DNA of 64,000 nt. It comes from an uncultured Lactobacillus sp. GTDB taxonomy: Bacteria > Bacillota > Bacilli > Lactobacillales > Lactobacillaceae. Position 1 is the stretch's first letter; every line of letters begins with the position of its first letter. The position numbers and the translations under genes were made by a program. The notes below the pieces were generated by a model, which saw only the letters and a list, made by a program, of their open reading frames with translations, ran no database searches and was not told where the DNA came from. Below are positions 35,301 to 42,183 of the stretch, piece by piece. The stretch lies in the NCBI GenBank assembly GCA_937874695.1, contig CALNAJ010000014.1, forward strand, positions 1 to 64,000. The letters are read 5' to 3'.

Positions 35301-35671
35301 GGCCAGTTAAACTCGATCCCCCCAGAGATCCAGGAGCCGGTGAGTCCGACCAATGCCGGCTTGATGACGTGGTTATAATAGACGAAATCATAATTGTTGG
35401 TCTTGTCGAGCGCCCGGTAGATCCGGCCACCTAGTTCTGGCAGAAAGGTCACTTGTAAGTATTGGTTCTCTAGAATAATGGCATGATAGGTGTGATCTTG
35501 CTTCTCATTAAAAATTCTTTCGGTGACCGGGAAGGGATAGACCTTCCCGCTGCTTCCCTGATAGACTCGTTTTTCCAAAAACATCGGATTCTTCTCTGGC
35601 TGACCCGTCTTATATGTCGGGATAGTTAGTTCAGTTTCCGTTAACGAAACGCCCGTAATCGTATTCAGCAT
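32369..35671 (-). CDS. Large DUF5107 and TPR-repeat protein
   Basis: An 1100-residue cytoplasmic protein (no signal, no membrane segment). The first 400 residues form the DUF5107 domain, with a galactose-mutarotase-like beta sandwich feel (LPELGGRIYRALDK, GGIEFNWPQHH, NPAVPVND). Residues about 480-1080 are tetratricopeptide repeats. Homologs accompany sugar catabolic genes in lactobacilli; the activity is not settled. Here it heads an operon with galM and a sugar porter, has a cre-like site upstream and a divergent AraC regulator. I use ATG 35671; GTG 35677 is equally possible from the spacing to AAAGGAA. Confidence 0.88.
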   Translation of the reverse strand: MLNTITGVSLTETELTIPTYKTGQPEKNPMFLEKRVYQGSSGKVYPFPVTERIFNEKQDHTYHAIILENQYLQVTFLPELGGRIYRALDKTNNYDFVYYNHVIKPALVGLTGSWISGGIEFNWPQHHRPDTFLPIETQLESHDDGSKTLWMSDIDRMYGTKISVGFTMYADKSYLELNEHFKNPTDLPQTFLWWANPAVPVNDHTQSIFPPDVNAVFDHGKRAVSTFPIATGEYYKVDYSAGVDISRYKNVPVPTSYMAAHSEYDFLGNYDHQKNAGLLHVADHHTSPGKKQWTWGNGDFGKSWDHQLTDNDGPYIELMVGTFTDNQPDFTWLQPHEEKSSTEYFMPYKNVGAVKNATINAAVNLERDGSDLRIKVYATSVFKDAHVKLYQKAQVLTDDVQTLSPTDTFDKTMANPTGADHDFRVVVTDSTGRELVSYQPAKDEVEQIPDAAKEIAAPEKLQTNDELYLAGQHLEQYRHATYRPVDYYLEGLKRDPGDYRINDAYGLLLYRRGQFAKSQEYFETAIKRQTAHNTNPASGAAHYHLGLSLRMQGKEVAAYDHFFKATWSHETQSVAFLALAQIKASRGELTAALKFVDQSLVTGAHDMAARTLKVSLLRQLGQTTAAAQLVAENTQLDRIDLANRYEAYRLTTNAETESQLTAALNGKLNNYLALAEAYSRSGAYADALAIISHYPDAHPLKSYYQAYLSAKLDRSADATAYAAAGAAASPDYVFPNRLEDVRVLQYICENYPQDGLAAYYLGNFFYDRQVYATATKLWEHCAQVNPDYAMAHRNLAIAYFNRENDPQAALTELTTAFKLDPTNSRLVFELATLHEKLNDPLTDRLQFLEDHRDLVSQRDDSYVLMVTLLNETGRYQEAYDAVMAHIFHPWEGGEGKVSTQYEYALVELAKQDLRKRDSTSAIAKLEQALVYPRSLGEGKLPIAVNNVIDFYLGMAYRAKGDETAAKTHFEAATQGLSEPTDMMYYNDQPADTIFYQALADEQLGRTDAAKARYYKLINFGEQHIFNTFKLDYFAVSLPDALLFDDDYQAKNSVHCDYLMALGYLGLNQTAKAQTFFDRALALNNHHQGVLRHVNFVKPEV

Positions 35672-35713
35672 ACACACTCGTTCCTTTCCTCAATCTAGCC
35701 TAAGCTTAATATG

Positions 35714-35725
35714 GAAAGCGCTTTC
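35714..35725. promoter_or_regulatory. cre-like site
   Basis: GAAAGCGCTTTC, a perfect 12-bp palindrome matching 12 of 14 positions of the CcpA site TGAAAGCGCTTTCA. It lies 42 bp before the DUF5107 operon, between it and the AraC gene, and suggests carbon catabolite control. Confidence 0.75.
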
Positions 35726-35836
35726 TTTGAATGCACTAAAAGACCAGAAAGATGGATTATCCGTGTTTCAAACGGTATACTCAAGGTAGTTCAGGGGCTT
35801 GAACGTCCAAGTCTCAAGTGAAAGGAGGTCCCCACA

Positions 35837-36703
35837 TTGCGACGCCTACAGGATTTCGACAACGAATACTTATTTGTACTGCCCAAGGACGTCCTTCAAG
35901 ACTACATATTTTCGCCAATTATCGCGAACCTCTACGTGACTGACCTGGGGTTCTTCCCCAACGCCCAGTATCACTACGTCAACCGGGAACAGGGCTCAGC
36001 CGGCTGGGTCATTATCTTCTGTACGGGCGGCGCCGGCACGGTAATCGTCGACGGCAAGACCTATCACCTGCATCAATACTCGCTGATCATCATGCCACCG
36101 GGAATCAAGCACACTTACTACGCCTCCAAGGACGACCCCTGGGATATTTATTGGTTGCATTTTCGGGGTAAACTGGCCGAGGAATACGTCAACGTCTCGC
36201 CCAAGCAAGCCCACTTCATCGACCATCTCACTAACGAGCAGGTCAATTCGACCATGCGACAGTTCTGGCAGATGATCAAGTCCTTCATTCCTGGATTCAG
36301 TTATGATGCCGTCTTCTACGTGTCGCAGGTGTTAGGCGTCCTGCTGGCGACCCTCGCCATGGACGACGCCAAGGCCAGTACTCCCGGCAGTAACTACGTC
36401 GACGCGGCGATCCACTATATCTACCAGCATATCGATGAACCCATCAAACTCGCAGATGTTGCCAACGAACTGGGTATTTCGACCAGCTATCTCAGTCGCA
36501 AGTTCCGAGAGGTGGTCAACTCCAGTGTGATTGAATTCATCACCTCTATTAAGATGAAACGTGCCAGCCACTACTTGCAGTACACCAACGTCCCGATTCA
36601 ACAGGTTGCGCGACGACTGGGTTACACGGACAGTTACTACTTCTCGCGCGTCTTCAAAAAAGAATTTGGCCTGTCACCACAACACTTTCGAAATCGGCTG
36701 TAA
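35837..36703 (+). CDS. AraC-family transcriptional regulator
   Basis: A 288-residue regulator. The N-terminal cupin (about 25-110: GSAGWVIIFCTGGAGTVIVD, HLHQYSLIIMPPG) binds a sugar effector. The C-terminus has two helix-turn-helix units (LADVANELGISTSYLSRKFR and IQQVARRLGYTDSYYFSRVF, about 210-285). TTG 35837 follows AAAGGAGG by 8 nt. It is transcribed away from the DUF5107-galM-porter operon across a 160-bp gap containing the cre-like site, the usual set-up for a local activator. Confidence 0.92.
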   Translation: MRRLQDFDNEYLFVLPKDVLQDYIFSPIIANLYVTDLGFFPNAQYHYVNREQGSAGWVIIFCTGGAGTVIVDGKTYHLHQYSLIIMPPGIKHTYYASKDDPWDIYWLHFRGKLAEEYVNVSPKQAHFIDHLTNEQVNSTMRQFWQMIKSFIPGFSYDAVFYVSQVLGVLLATLAMDDAKASTPGSNYVDAAIHYIYQHIDEPIKLADVANELGISTSYLSRKFREVVNSSVIEFITSIKMKRASHYLQYTNVPIQQVARRLGYTDSYYFSRVFKKEFGLSPQHFRNRL

Positions 36704-36730
36704 GTGCTCATGTTTCGCCAATGAACGACT

Positions 36731-36771
36731 AAAAAGGGCTCCTGCTAGTATGTTCTAGCCGGAACCCTTTT
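36731..36771. terminator. Terminator after the AraC gene
   Basis: AAAAGGG pairs with CCCTTTT, with inner TAG/CTA pairs, and T runs on both sides. Confidence 0.65.
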
Positions 36772-36785
36772 GATCAATTTTGCCG

Positions 36786-36819
36786 AAAAAAAAGAACCAA
36801 CACCTGAGTGTTAGTTCTT
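36786..36819 (-). terminator. rpsF-ssb-rpsR operon terminator
   Basis: AAGAACTAACAC pairs with GTGTTGGTTCTT around TCAG, followed by eight T on the minus strand. Confidence 0.9.
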
Positions 36820-36825
36820 AAAAGA

Positions 36826-37062
36826 CTACTCTTCGCTAACGAATGGCATTAAGCCCATGATCCGTGAACGCTTGATAGCAATAGTTAACTTACGTTGGTT
36901 CTTGGCACTAGTACCAGTAACCCGGCGAGGTAAGATCTTACCCCGTTCGGAGATAAACCGACGTAATAAGTCAGTATCCTTGTAATCAATGTATTCAATG
37001 TGGTTGGCTGCAATAAAATCAACCTTCCGACGGCGACGGCCGCCACGACGTTGTCCTGCCAT
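36826..37062 (-). CDS. rpsR: 30S ribosomal protein S18
   Basis: A 78-residue protein that binds S6 and the 16S rRNA platform. The basic N-terminus (GQRRGGRRRRKVDF) and IDYKDTDLLRRFISERGKI are diagnostic. It is the last gene of rpsF-ssb-rpsR, 28 bp after ssb. Confidence 0.97.
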   Translation of the reverse strand: MAGQRRGGRRRRKVDFIAANHIEYIDYKDTDLLRRFISERGKILPRRVTGTSAKNQRKLTIAIKRSRIMGLMPFVSEE

Positions 37063-37090
37063 GAGAAATTCCCTCCTCGTATTTTAGTGT

Positions 37091-37660
37091 TTAGAACGGT
37101 AAATCATCATCGGAAATGTCAATTGAATCGCCGGTGTTCGCAAACGGATCAGCTGAGTTGTTCCCAGCGTTGTTGCCGTTATTGTTACTTGGGGCTGGAT
37201 TCGAGTTTTGCGATGGGGCCGCCGGAGACGGGTTCCCACTCGTAAATGGATTGGCATTTTGATTCTGATTCTGTTGAGGAGCATTATTCGCTGGGTTACC
37301 GCCGTAGTTCGTGTTGCCGCCATTGTTGTTCGCGTTGCGAGAACGTGGTTCGAGGAACGAAAAGTCCTCGACAACAACTTCGGTAACATAAACCCGTTGG
37401 CCCTGTTGATTTTCGTAATTCCGGGTCTGAATCCGACCTTCAATACCGACAAGGGAACCCTTGTGGAAGAAGTTCGCAAAGTTTTCCGCGGACTTGCGCC
37501 AGATGACGCAACTTACGAAATCAGCTTCCCGTTCACCAGTTTTGTTGGTGAACCGCCGATCAACGGCCAAGGTAAACGTGGCAACAGCAGCACCGCCTTG
37601 GGTGTATCGTAAGTCAACATCCCGTGTCAGTCGGCCAGTTAGTACTACTCGGTTGATCAT
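37091..37660 (-). CDS. ssb: Single-stranded DNA-binding protein
   Basis: A 189-residue SSB that coats single-stranded DNA at forks. The OB fold covers residues 1-105 (MINRVVLTGRLTRDVDLRY, FTLAVDRRF, VSCVIWRKSAENF). An Asn/Gln/Pro-rich linker follows, then the acidic tip DISDDDLPF that recruits replication and repair proteins. Its place between rpsF and rpsR is conserved in Firmicutes. Confidence 0.97.
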   Translation of the reverse strand: MINRVVLTGRLTRDVDLRYTQGGAAVATFTLAVDRRFTNKTGEREADFVSCVIWRKSAENFANFFHKGSLVGIEGRIQTRNYENQQGQRVYVTEVVVEDFSFLEPRSRNANNNGGNTNYGGNPANNAPQQNQNQNANPFTSGNPSPAAPSQNSNPAPSNNNGNNAGNNSADPFANTGDSIDISDDDLPF

Positions 37661-37701
37661 TGCTGAATAACTCCTCTCAAAATTAAAAGTTTAAAGTCAA
37701 A

Positions 37702-37998
37702 TTAGTCTTCGCGCTTAACGATCATGTGACGTAAGATGCTGTCGTTGATCTTAGCTAAACGGTCAAATTCGTTCAATGCTGCATCGTCATCAGCGTTTAC
37801 AGTAATAACGTGGTAGATACCTTCGTTAAAACCACCGATTTCGTAAGCAAAACGACGCTTAGACCAATCCTTTGAATCAAGGATGTTGGCACCGTTATCC
37901 TTAAGCAACTTGTCGAAGCGTTCAACCAAAGCGGTCTTTGCGGCATCGTCAAGGTCTGGACGAATAATGTAGGTAATTTCGTATTTAGTAGTTTCCAT
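37702..37998 (-). CDS. rpsF: 30S ribosomal protein S6
   Basis: A 98-residue protein with the family start KYEITYIIRPDLDD and RFAYEIGGFNEGIYHVITV. It forms a dimer with S18 on the 30S platform. It is the first gene of rpsF-ssb-rpsR, with a structured leader that hides its ribosome site, consistent with S6:S18 autoregulation. Confidence 0.97.
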   Translation of the reverse strand: METTKYEITYIIRPDLDDAAKTALVERFDKLLKDNGANILDSKDWSKRRFAYEIGGFNEGIYHVITVNADDDAALNEFDRLAKINDSILRHMIVKRED

Positions 37999-38008
37999 GA
38001 ATGTTACA

Positions 38009-38054
38009 CCTCCTTATGGACTTCAGGCCCCCGCTGCGATGCGGGAGCAAGGAG
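38009..38054 (-). promoter_or_regulatory. S6:S18-type rpsF leader
   Basis: On the minus strand CTCCTT (38054-38049) pairs with AAGGAG, the ribosome site of rpsF (38015-38010), and encloses a GCTCCCGC/GCGGGGGC hairpin. This sequestering fold fits the known S6:S18 leader of Firmicutes. The exact CCG recognition bulge was not confirmed. Confidence 0.6.
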
Positions 38055-38270
38055 AGACTCTAGCGAAAGCCAGATACTCACAAGCTAGTAGTATAGCATA
38101 AATCATTTCGTTAAGCAAATCGGGGCCGACCGACGGGTGCTGCTTACGTTACACTACTTAACTACGAGAAGAATGGCTAAATATTTTTTGTTTTTCAAAA
38201 TTAATTTGCTTTTTTCAAACAGTGGCTGCTCATTCGCGGTCTATATAGGGTTCTAGGCCTCATCAATGAC

Positions 38271-38300
38271 AAGAAACGCGGTCAGGTCACCCTGATCGCG
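38271..38300 (-). terminator. Terminator after the 40-codon ORF
   Basis: CGCGATCAGG pairs with CCTGACCGCG (one mismatch) around GTGA, followed by TTTCTTG on the minus strand. Confidence 0.6.
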
Positions 38301-38315
38301 CTAATTGTTTTAATT

Positions 38316-38438
38316 TTATTTTGCCCGTGGCACCTCGGCTTCGGCCTCATCTTCGGCCTCGCGAACCAGTGACTCGACCAACAAACCATCATGCATGAGA
38401 AATAACGTGTCTTGAATTGCTGCCCATTCACTCATCAT
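38316..38438 (-). CDS. 40-residue acidic protein downstream of the PlcR/Rgg-like regulator
   Basis: The ORF starts MMSEWAAIQDTLFLMHDG and ends in a Glu-rich tail (EAEDEAEAEVPRAK). A strong AGGAGG lies 9 nt before ATG 38438 and a terminator follows, so it appears genuinely expressed. It has no signal peptide. It lies 85 bp after the regulator at 38523 with no terminator between. It could be a regulatory small protein; the family is unknown. Confidence 0.55.
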   Translation of the reverse strand: MMSEWAAIQDTLFLMHDGLLVESLVREAEDEAEAEVPRAK

Positions 38439-38475
38439 TAGTCGGTTCCTCCTAATATGTCTGCTATGCCTTTAC

Positions 38476-38526
38476 CTACATCATTGCCATAATGACACCC
38501 ACAACTGCTAATCTGCTGCCACTCAC
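38476..38526 (-). CDS. Possible 16-residue hydrophobic peptide
   Basis: GTG 38526 overlaps the regulator's stop (GTGA) and opens a frame ending in SRLAVVGVIMAMM. Short hydrophobic peptides encoded next to Rgg/PlcR regulators are often pheromones (SHP, PapR). It has no independent ribosome site, so translation would depend on coupling. Speculative. Confidence 0.25.
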   Translation of the reverse strand: MSGSRLAVVGVIMAMM

Positions 38527-39308
38527 TGTGCCATCGCGTGTGCTTGAACCAACAACGCATAATCGTCCGCCAACATATAATCCGATCCATGCGCATCTGC
38601 CCACGCAATACCTTCGATCAATATCCGAATTGCCTGCTGTGGCTGCCTCTGCATCAAACAAATTCGTGCATACTGGTTAAAAACCATGCAGAGATTTTGA
38701 CTGCTATCTATCAAACGTTGTTCCCGAATGATGGTCAATGCACGCTCAAATCCGTCATAATTCGGCTGATCTGTGGTAGCCGCTGTCATATAATTTTCAG
38801 TTGAGAAAAGCAATACTTCGAGCGTCCGATACCGCTGTGGGTGCTGTGGCATCATCATAGTTAACGCGGTCCGAATGCTTCGCAACGCAACCGTCGCGTC
38901 ATGAGTTACCTGATAAACCGTACAACCGTAATAATAATAGTATGCTTTTAAATCTTCATCAGTTGTCAAAACCCGCAGACGGCCCGGACGCTCCATATAA
39001 GCCTTCAGGTCAACGTACCGCTGCTGACTGTACAATCGATGGACTTTATCGCCAAACGACGGTAGGCGACGAATAGGATAGTTCTCCTTGAGCATCTGGT
39101 TGTGGGGCAATCGCAGGCGCTCACACAACTTAGTCAGTAAGCTTGCATTGGGAAGATCAATTCCCTTCTCAATATTGCTGATCATGGCTTGCGCACAGAG
39201 TCCTGCAGCAAGTGTCTGCTGGGTGAGTCCCAGTGCTTGTCGCCGAGCCTTTAAATTATTTCCTAGCACAGTGACTGCCGTCGCAAAATCAATAATGGTC
39301 GTTGCCAT
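38523..39308 (-). CDS. XRE regulator with C-terminal TPR-like domain (Rgg/PlcR, RRNPP type)
   Basis: A 261-residue regulator. A helix-turn-helix at about 18-70 (LKARRQALGLTQQTLAAG, AMISNIEKGIDLPNASLLTKL) is followed by helical TPR-like repeats to the end. This layout is shared by Rgg, PlcR and related peptide-sensing regulators. ATG 39308 is chosen for GGGCGGAGG just upstream; longer frames lack a ribosome site. Two short ORFs lie immediately downstream on the same strand, and a surface-protein gene lies upstream on the same strand. Peptide control of these neighbours is an inference. Confidence 0.8.
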   Translation of the reverse strand: MATTIIDFATAVTVLGNNLKARRQALGLTQQTLAAGLCAQAMISNIEKGIDLPNASLLTKLCERLRLPHNQMLKENYPIRRLPSFGDKVHRLYSQQRYVDLKAYMERPGRLRVLTTDEDLKAYYYYYGCTVYQVTHDATVALRSIRTALTMMMPQHPQRYRTLEVLLFSTENYMTAATTDQPNYDGFERALTIIREQRLIDSSQNLCMVFNQYARICLMQRQPQQAIRILIEGIAWADAHGSDYMLADDYALLVQAHAMAQ

Positions 39309-39565
39309 GGCGCCTCCGCCCCCCTTTGCTTTTCTCAAATCAATCTCGCCAATCGATATTATTTTGAGCTTACCAGACAGCCGAGCTAAAGTAAACACAT
39401 TTAACTATATACAATTATTTAAATAATTTAAATTACTATCGTTATAAAATTGGCTTAGCATCGCGGATTAGGATACATATTGACATATAATTGGGTAACT
39501 GTTTTACATTACCAAAATCCGTCATTTACTATTGTATACTCTCGCTAAGTATGAGTTAATTAGAC
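39309..39565. other. AT-rich intergenic stretch
   Basis: No gene is seen between the regulator start and the surface-protein terminator. It presumably holds the regulator's promoter. The stretch is markedly AT-rich with no clear inverted repeat. Confidence 0.4.
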
Positions 39566-39597
39566 AAAGAAAAACCGCTCAGCCTAAGCCAAGCGGT
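39566..39597 (-). terminator. Terminator of surface protein 1
   Basis: ACCGCT pairs with AGCGGT, with an inner GCTTAGGC region, followed by TTTTTCTTTG on the minus strand. Confidence 0.8.
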
Positions 39598-39614
39598 CTC
39601 GTTAACTATTATGC

Positions 39615-41585
39615 TTAATTTTGACGTTTGAACCAATTCAAGCTGAGGAGACCCAAGCCAATCACACCGGCTAGAGTTGCCAACCAAACGGACGATTGTT
39701 GTTCACCTGTTTGTGGCAATGTAGTCGTCTGACTCTGTTGCTTAGCGGCTGGTTGTCCCAGTTGTGTTGCCTGGGGCTGCTTATTCGTTTTGGCAAAGGC
39801 TACCGTTGCGGGGGCATTGGACTTCGTTGTAGTCCCCTTGGCTGCCTTTTTAACAACTGCTTTGGTGGTCTTCTTAGTGGCCTTAACCTTGTCAGCAGCG
39901 CCACCGTCGATTGTGGCCCCATCCCCACCAGTCACAACATTGCCGTCATCGGTGTCCGGCGTCACCGGATCAGTTGTATGATCAATATCTGGTGTCGTTG
40001 GATTGGTCGTGTTCCCGGTCTCCGTCCCAGGATTCGTAGGCGTCGTAGGCTTAGGCATCGTCCTTTGCCAAACGTAGGTCCCGGCCATTGTGGCCCCGTC
40101 GTAAGCGTCCATCAGTTCAGCGGCCGTGTAGGTTGGCCCATTCGGCTTGTCGACCGTCCCCGTGCCCACAAACTGCCAGAGACCGGTGTAGTCGTCGGAA
40201 GGGGTGATTTCGGGAATCGCCATCTTCCACTCTGGATAGCCCTGCGTGTACATCGCATTATTCGGTCCTAAGGTCAGTTGCTTCAACCCAGTCATCCCAT
40301 AAACTTGGTGATAAACAGCAGAACCAGCCAAGTTCGTCAGGTCAAGACTGCTAAGCTTCACGTCATTCTGAAACATCGATGAAACATTCCATGTTAAATT
40401 CCAACCGGTTAAGTTGATGTCCGTCAAGTTATACATATTACCGAATAAATTAACCGCCTGGATGTCTGGCTTAATCTTCCAGTTACTAAGATCCAGCGAT
40501 GTGAAGCCTGTACCATTGAAAGTATCAGACATCAGATTGACCTTGCTAGTGTCCCAATTCTCAGTATCAAGGGAGGTCAGCATCTTATCGCCTTCAAACA
40601 TGGCGGAAATATTTATAGGTGTCTTGCCCAAACTACTTCCCATCTTCACACTCTTCAGGTGCATGTAGTTCTCACCACCAAGTGAAAACTCTGGCCCCGC
40701 GTTTGGCCCCTGGAACATGGCCAACATATTATTAACTTTACTCATATCCCAGCTACTAAGGTCAATGTTCTCCAGTGCATAGTTGAAAGCAAACATACTG
40801 TCCATAACGTTAACTTTAGAAGCGTCTACATTCGCCAAGCCCTCATAGGATTGAACCTTAGTCCATTCATAAAACAAGTGCGAACACTTCCAAGGCAAGA
40901 CTACGCCATTATCGAAAATAACCTTCGTGACGTTCCGTTTAACCGCGTCCATTTCGCTACTAGTTCCAAGCGTCCCCGCCTTAATCGTGATGACGCCCTG
41001 ATCATCCATGCTCCATGGGCTAGTGCCCCAAGTCCCAGTCTGGATAGCTGGCACAGCAACGTCCCTCAACATAGATCCTTTAAAATTGGAGACTGGTGCC
41101 GGTTTAGGCGCAGGTACCTTAGGCGCTGGAGGAGTCTTCTCTCCAGTGTTTGTTGCTGGTGGTGTCACGACGTCTGGCGTGTTAGTTGGCGCTTCAGGAG
41201 CTTTAGGCGTCTCTTTGGTATCGTTTTCATTTTCGCCGTTTTGAACGGGCTTCCCATTCGTTCCCCCATTGTCACCTTGTTCTTCAGCCGTAGGGACATC
41301 TTTTTCAATGTTCCCAGTTGGATTCTCAGATTGCTGATTATCTTTCTGCGTATCAGTTGGCACAGGTGTCCCAGTGTTTTGTGAATTGTTGATCTTCTGT
41401 TCTTTGCTATTAATGTCGTTAGCCGTCGACGCAATTTTATTATTTTCTACGCTTGGATCACCATTCGAATCCGGTGCTACATCCGCGTGAGCCGTGTCAA
41501 CCTGGTACCCCACACCAGCGATAACACCTAAGATTGCTAAAGTAGTCAACTTTTGTTTTGACTTATTCCCCAACTTATTAATCAT
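39615..41585 (-). CDS. BspA-type cell-wall-anchored surface protein (LPQTG)
   Basis: A 656-residue sortase substrate. A signal peptide (about 1-35, ending TAHAD) is followed by a Thr/Asn/Pro-rich region (40-165). Next come DUF285 (BspA, Mycoplasma lipoprotein-type) leucine-rich repeats from about 190 to 440, with repeating W-D-S-K-V-N-M and F-L-S-L-D spacing (SSWDMSKVNNMLAMF, ENWDTSKVNLMSDTF). The C-terminus is LPQTGE, a hydrophobic helix and KRQN. It should be anchored by sortase A and face outwards, likely for adhesion. ATG 41585 follows AAAGGGG; an earlier ATG lacks a ribosome site. Confidence 0.92.
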   Translation of the reverse strand: MINKLGNKSKQKLTTLAILGVIAGVGYQVDTAHADVAPDSNGDPSVENNKIASTANDINSKEQKINNSQNTGTPVPTDTQKDNQQSENPTGNIEKDVPTAEEQGDNGGTNGKPVQNGENENDTKETPKAPEAPTNTPDVVTPPATNTGEKTPPAPKVPAPKPAPVSNFKGSMLRDVAVPAIQTGTWGTSPWSMDDQGVITIKAGTLGTSSEMDAVKRNVTKVIFDNGVVLPWKCSHLFYEWTKVQSYEGLANVDASKVNVMDSMFAFNYALENIDLSSWDMSKVNNMLAMFQGPNAGPEFSLGGENYMHLKSVKMGSSLGKTPINISAMFEGDKMLTSLDTENWDTSKVNLMSDTFNGTGFTSLDLSNWKIKPDIQAVNLFGNMYNLTDINLTGWNLTWNVSSMFQNDVKLSSLDLTNLAGSAVYHQVYGMTGLKQLTLGPNNAMYTQGYPEWKMAIPEITPSDDYTGLWQFVGTGTVDKPNGPTYTAAELMDAYDGATMAGTYVWQRTMPKPTTPTNPGTETGNTTNPTTPDIDHTTDPVTPDTDDGNVVTGGDGATIDGGAADKVKATKKTTKAVVKKAAKGTTTKSNAPATVAFAKTNKQPQATQLGQPAAKQQSQTTTLPQTGEQQSSVWLATLAGVIGLGLLSLNWFKRQN

Positions 41586-41633
41586 GATGCTACCCCTTTC
41601 ATGTGTAACACATCTCAATATCTGTCTAAATAA

Positions 41634-41661
41634 AGTATAGGACACATTGGCTAATATGTCC
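41634..41661 (-). promoter_or_regulatory. Promoter and operator-like repeat of surface protein 1
   Basis: Minus-strand TATACT (41639-41634) is preceded by an inverted repeat GGACATAT/ATGTGTCC (41661-41640, 7 of 8 pairs) that fills the space between -10 and -35, a classic repressor position. Confidence 0.5.
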
Positions 41662-41856
41662 ATACTGCAGAACAATTAACATCTACTTTCATTTCTATGG
41701 GTATTGATGAAATGAAATAAAAGTATAACTAGTTAACAATCCAGCCATGTAAGCCACCTCAAAAATCGCTGGTATCACGCGGGATTACGCCATTATGCTC
41801 GTTATCTGAGTGAATTTAGCAGTAGTTCCTAAACCAACTTCCGGTAGCTAAGCCAC

Positions 41857-41891
41857 GAAAAAGAGGGAACCTACCCGTTGGTAAATTCCCT
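41857..41891 (-). terminator. Terminator of surface protein 2
   Basis: A stem GGGAATTTAC/GTAGGTTCCC followed by TCTTTTTC on the minus strand, 86 bp beyond the displaced LPATG reading frame. Confidence 0.75.
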
Positions 41892-41976
41892 TTACGATTA
41901 TTCTTTCATTCTATTTTCAATCGGTTCCAGCAACGAGCCCTTAGATGCACTGATTGGCTGCTTTCTACGGCCTTAT

Positions 41977-42183
41977 TCATCGTCTACGATGCCACCACCA
42001 TTGCCAGCTCACTACCGATAGCAACAAGCCACTCAAGATTGCCCACCATCCGTGGTTTGCCTCCCCGGTTGCGGGTAACACCTGATTTTGCCGAACGTTA
42101 GCTCGACCGGTAGAGACGGCAGATGCCCCGCCACGACGGTCTGGCTGTGGACTAACCTTTTCAACTTTTCTCCGCTGCTTTTT
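41977..42183 (-). other. Displaced LPATG sorting signal, in frame with surface protein 2
   Basis: After the TAA at 42186-42184 the same frame stays open for 68 codons: KKQRRKVEKVSPQPD, then VLPATGEANHGWW, a hydrophobic helix and WHRRR, ending at TGA 41977. This is a complete sortase anchor, lacking only connection to the protein upstream. The premature TAA lies in an A-rich tract. Confidence 0.85.
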
